Shown here: piece after piece, positions 61,570-64,000 of the stretch | Position numbering within the stretch: position 1 is the stretch's first letter | Layout of the letters: every line of letters starts with the position of its first letter | Assembly: GCF_021245805.1 (NCBI RefSeq) | Contig: NZ_JAJJNF010000006.1 | Coordinates: forward strand, 1 to 64,000 | Reading direction: 5' to 3' | Source of the DNA: Mangrovimonas futianensis | GTDB lineage: Bacteria > Bacteroidota > Bacteroidia > Flavobacteriales > Flavobacteriaceae | DNA: 64,000 nt | Notes under the pieces: model-generated | Databases searched by the model: none | The model's input: the letters and a program-made list of their open reading frames with translations, nothing else | Told to the model about the DNA's origin: nothing | Translations under genes and position numbers: made by a program

Positions 61570-62193
61570 CTAAAATTTAAAATTTAAAGTGAGGCCCACG
61601 TCTCCTTTGTTGTTCAAATCATTAATCTTATAGTGGGGCCTTACAGTCAATGCATCATCCACATTAAACTGCATAAGGTGAGCATTTACATTGGCTTCTA
61701 TGATATTTAAAACATAGAAACCTAAAGTAACCAGCAAGGAAATTTCCTTATTTCGTCTTAGTGTTTTTTGGGCTCTTACCAGGCCATCATCGGTTACTAC
61801 TCCATAAAATTCATCGGTAGTATAACCTGCTAGTCTGCTTTTATAGGCATCCCTATAACGGTCATATTCTCTATCGTTATCAAAATAGAAATAAAGACCA
61901 CCGCCAATGAAAGCATACACAATAGGGATTTTCCAATATTTTTTATTGTAAGCTTGTCCTAAACCAGGTAAGATGGCTGAATAGAATGCTGCTTTGGAAG
62001 GCGCTAAAGGGTCAATAGGCTTTTTGTCCATTGCCGCTTGCTCCACCACTAAATCATCCGTGTCAATATAAGATTTGGATTTTCGTACGTTTTGCTGTTC
62101 TTCTGTTTTTTCCTCATCGTTTTCTTGAGAAAAACAAACTGGAATAACAGAGAAACAAAACAGAATTGTTATTATAAATAGCCTACTTGTCAC
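61570..62193 (-). CDS. DUF5683 domain-containing exported protein
   Basis: A 207-residue protein starting at GTG (62191-62193), the only start that keeps the signal peptide (FIITILFCFSVIPVCFS). The middle contains AFYSAILPGLGQAYNKKYWKIPIVYAFIGGGLYFYFDNDREYDRYRDAY, the DUF5683 signature, with one or two hydrophobic stretches. The C-terminus is strand-rich (RPHYKINDLNN). The start overlaps the parB stop by 11 bases. In flavobacteria this gene is regularly found between parB and dapB. Function unknown; probably envelope-associated. Confidence 0.85.
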   Translation of the reverse strand: MTSRLFIITILFCFSVIPVCFSQENDEEKTEEQQNVRKSKSYIDTDDLVVEQAAMDKKPIDPLAPSKAAFYSAILPGLGQAYNKKYWKIPIVYAFIGGGLYFYFDNDREYDRYRDAYKSRLAGYTTDEFYGVVTDDGLVRAQKTLRRNKEISLLVTLGFYVLNIIEANVNAHLMQFNVDDALTVRPHYKINDLNNKGDVGLTLNFKF

Positions 62194-63082
62194 GTTTTAC
62201 AAGTTTCATGATACGGTTAAAGTCTTCTTCGGAATGAAAGGGGATGGTAATATTTCCTTTTCCTTTATTAGATACCTTAACGCTAATTTTATGACCAAAG
62301 TATTCTGAGAATTCCTTAATTCCTTTCTTAATATATTTCGGAATTTCTTTTTCAATAGGTTCCTTCTCGGGAGTATCTGAATGAAAGTTTCTTACCAAAG
62401 CTTCAGTTTCTCTAACCGATAGTTTTTTGGTAATAATTTTCTCATATAAATCCAATTGATCTGTCTGATCTTCAATGTTGATTAAAGCTCTCCCGTGTCC
62501 CATACTGATGAAACCATCGCGCATCCCAGTTTGGATGATTGGGTCCAATTTCAACAATCTGAGGTAATTGGCTATGGTAGAACGTTTTTTTCCCACACGA
62601 TCACTCATTTGTTCTTGGGTCAAATTGATTTCGTCAATCAATCTTTGGTAAGAAAGAGCTATCTCTATAGGATCTAAATCTTGACGTTGAATGTTTTCAA
62701 CAAGCGCCATTTCCAATGATTCTTGGTCATTGGCAATTCGGATGTAAGCTGGAATAGATTCCAGACCTAATAATTTAGAAGCGCGAAAACGGCGCTCTCC
62801 AGATACCAACTGGTATTTGTTGAAGTCTAGTTTTCTTACTGTTATGGGTTGAATAACACCTAATTCTCTAATGGAAGATGCAAGTTCTTTTAGAGATTCT
62901 TCGTTAAAATTTGTTCTAGGTTGAAAAGGATTGAGGTCTATGGCATTCATATCCAATTCCACAATATTTCCTATAACCTGATCAGCATTTTTATCTTTTG
63001 CAGAAGAAATGTCGTTATCAGGATCTTTTAATAAGGCTGATAACCCTCTACCTAAAGCTTGTTTCTTCGTTGCCTTCGCCAT
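62183..63082 (-). CDS. parB: Chromosome-partitioning protein ParB
   Basis: A 299-residue CTP-dependent DNA clamp. The C-x-box GERRFRASKLLG is the CTP-binding motif, and the N-terminal AKATKKQALGRGLSALLKD is the ParA-interacting segment. NPFQPRTNFNEESLKELASSIRELGVIQPI starts the ParB/Srx domain, and the helix-turn-helix is LTQEQMSDRVGKKRSTIANYLRLLKLD. A C-terminal dimerisation part follows (KYIKKGIKEFSEYFGHKISVK). No parS copy is seen nearby. It starts three bases after the parA stop, so the pair forms one unit. Confidence 0.95.
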   Translation of the reverse strand: MAKATKKQALGRGLSALLKDPDNDISSAKDKNADQVIGNIVELDMNAIDLNPFQPRTNFNEESLKELASSIRELGVIQPITVRKLDFNKYQLVSGERRFRASKLLGLESIPAYIRIANDQESLEMALVENIQRQDLDPIEIALSYQRLIDEINLTQEQMSDRVGKKRSTIANYLRLLKLDPIIQTGMRDGFISMGHGRALINIEDQTDQLDLYEKIITKKLSVRETEALVRNFHSDTPEKEPIEKEIPKYIKKGIKEFSEYFGHKISVKVSNKGKGNITIPFHSEEDFNRIMKLVKRDK

Positions 63083-63085
63083 AAA

Positions 63086-63850
63086 TTAGGAGTTTTTGGT
63101 AATGATTTCTTTCGCCAAACTTAAGTAATTTGAAGCACCTTTACTGGCTGCATCATAATTTATAATGCTTTCACCATAACTTGGGGCCTCACTCAAGCGT
63201 ACATTTCGTTGAATAATGGTTTGAAAAACCATGTCGTTAAAATGCTTTTGTACTTCCTCAACTACTTGGTTTGAAAGTCTTAACCTGGCATCGTACATGG
63301 TCAATAGTAAACCTTCAATATCCAACTTTTGGTTGTGGATTTTTTGAACGCTTTTAATTGTGTTTAATAGCTTACCTAAACCTTCCAATGCAAAATATTC
63401 ACATTGAATTGGAATAATTACAGAGTCGGCCGCAGTTAAAGCGTTCAACGTTAAAAGCCCTAAAGAAGGTGCGCAATCAATTAATATAAAATCATAATCA
63501 TTTTTGATGTCTGCCAAAGCCTTTTTTAGCATGTATTCTCTTTCATCCTTATCAATTAACTCGATCTCTATAGCCACAAGATCGATATGTGCTGGAACGA
63601 CATCTAAATTGGGAGTGTCTGTATTAATAATAGCTTCCTTTACATGGTTGGTATGCTCTAAAAGTTGATAGGTTCCAATTTCTACGGATTCAACATCAAT
63701 ACCTAAACCTGAAGTGGCATTGGCTTGAGGGTCTGCATCGATAAGAAGCACTTTCTTTTCTAAAACTCCTAGTGAAGCAGCTAAATTAACTGAGGTAGTG
63801 GTCTTTCCAACACCTCCCTTTTGGTTAGCAATAGCTATAATTTTGCCCAT
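63086..63850 (-). CDS. parA: Chromosome-partitioning ATPase ParA (Soj)
   Basis: A 254-residue P-loop ATPase. It begins with the deviant Walker A KGGVGKTTTSVNLAASLG, followed by KVLLIDADPQANATSGLGI, and DFILIDCAPSLGLLTLNAL holds Walker B. It works with ParB to segregate the chromosome origin. Length fits Soj-type chromosomal ParA. Upstream, minus-strand TATTTTTA near 63875 is a one-mismatch -7 box. First gene of the unit parA-parB-DUF5683-dapB, possibly extending to lepB and WbqC. Confidence 0.96.
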   Translation of the reverse strand: MGKIIAIANQKGGVGKTTTSVNLAASLGVLEKKVLLIDADPQANATSGLGIDVESVEIGTYQLLEHTNHVKEAIINTDTPNLDVVPAHIDLVAIEIELIDKDEREYMLKKALADIKNDYDFILIDCAPSLGLLTLNALTAADSVIIPIQCEYFALEGLGKLLNTIKSVQKIHNQKLDIEGLLLTMYDARLRLSNQVVEEVQKHFNDMVFQTIIQRNVRLSEAPSYGESIINYDAASKGASNYLSLAKEIITKNS

Positions 63851-64000
63851 TAAACGATTTGGTTTTAATAGCGTAAAAATACAATTATTTATCAGTTTAG
63901 AAAACGTAAGTTGTTAACAGTATCTTAATTGATAAGGGCCTTATTTTAAGGCAATATTAACAGTGCTTTGTGGGAACTTTTGTATTAAGTTGTATCTTTA

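Noticed and set aside
63938..63952. A parS site or regulatory hairpin GCCTTA/TAAGGC near parA
   Set aside because: Only a 6-base stem with three-base loop, no resemblance to the usual parS palindrome, and such short palindromes are frequent in AT-rich DNA.

Overview
The window is a stretch of chromosome from a member of the Bacteroidota, almost certainly a gliding or surface-motile Flavobacteriaceae. The evidence is the low GC content (judged by eye), a GldI homologue, two exported proteins of the type IX secretion system (T9SS) kind, tandem DUF368 and DUF349/DUF3810/DUF5606/DUF5683/DUF6122 genes, and promoters carrying the Bacteroidota -7 box TAnnTTTG instead of a sigma70 -10 box. I see no rRNA, tRNA, CRISPR array, insertion sequence or prophage. 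The window is densely coding; no gene-free stretch exceeds about 300 bases.

Layout. 1-2739: 5' part of a large secreted repeat protein running off the left edge. 2767-4517: an ABC exporter pair. 4612-9759: a putative kinase-fold orphan, a PRiA4_ORF3-type protein, heme A synthase, GNAT, CCA-adding enzyme and TsaC. 9770-21968: a 14-gene envelope-glycan cluster (ten glycosyltransferases or likely glycosyltransferases, a pyruvyltransferase-like protein, a polysaccharide deacetylase, a methyltransferase and a WaaP/Kdo-kinase-like protein) with repeated strand switches and back-to-back promoters; WaaE-like and GT9 enzymes plus the sugar kinase suggest LPS-core or lipooligosaccharide assembly. 22018-25361: dapD, ruvX, def, a DUF5606 gene and mazG. 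25612-34987 (minus): DUF349 protein, aroE, tandem DUF368 (PopT-like lipid-carrier translocases), TPR protein, class III aminotransferase and an OstA-like LPS-transport protein. 35115-42286 (minus): purA, a Fur-family regulator, relA/spoT, an M48 protease, an rRNA/tRNA methyltransferase and a DUF3810 HExxH protein. 42362-49785: pepD, a peptidyl-prolyl isomerase pair including gldI, nrnA-like DHH phosphoesterase, ndk and a secreted M4 protease with a T9SS tail. 49844-51635 (minus): DUF721/DciA-like, a lipoprotein and recF. 51769-58257 (plus): TPR membrane protein, ribH, two related small membrane proteins, mutL, two rhomboids and an endonuclease/exonuclease/phosphatase protein. 58240-63850 (minus): DUF6122, WbqC-like, lepB, dapB, DUF5683, parB and parA.

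Several parts converge on the cell envelope: the glycan cluster, DUF368 carriers, OstA-like protein, dapB/dapD for peptidoglycan lysine/DAP supply, lepB, and the periplasmic isomerases that probably help fold gliding/T9SS proteins. The most worthwhile leads are the kinase-like orphan at 4612, the face-to-face -7 boxes in the glycan cluster, a palindrome overlapping the DUF368 promoter, a Fur homologue without CxxC motifs, a MutL with a degraded endonuclease motif, and a pair of small paralogous membrane proteins next to mutL.
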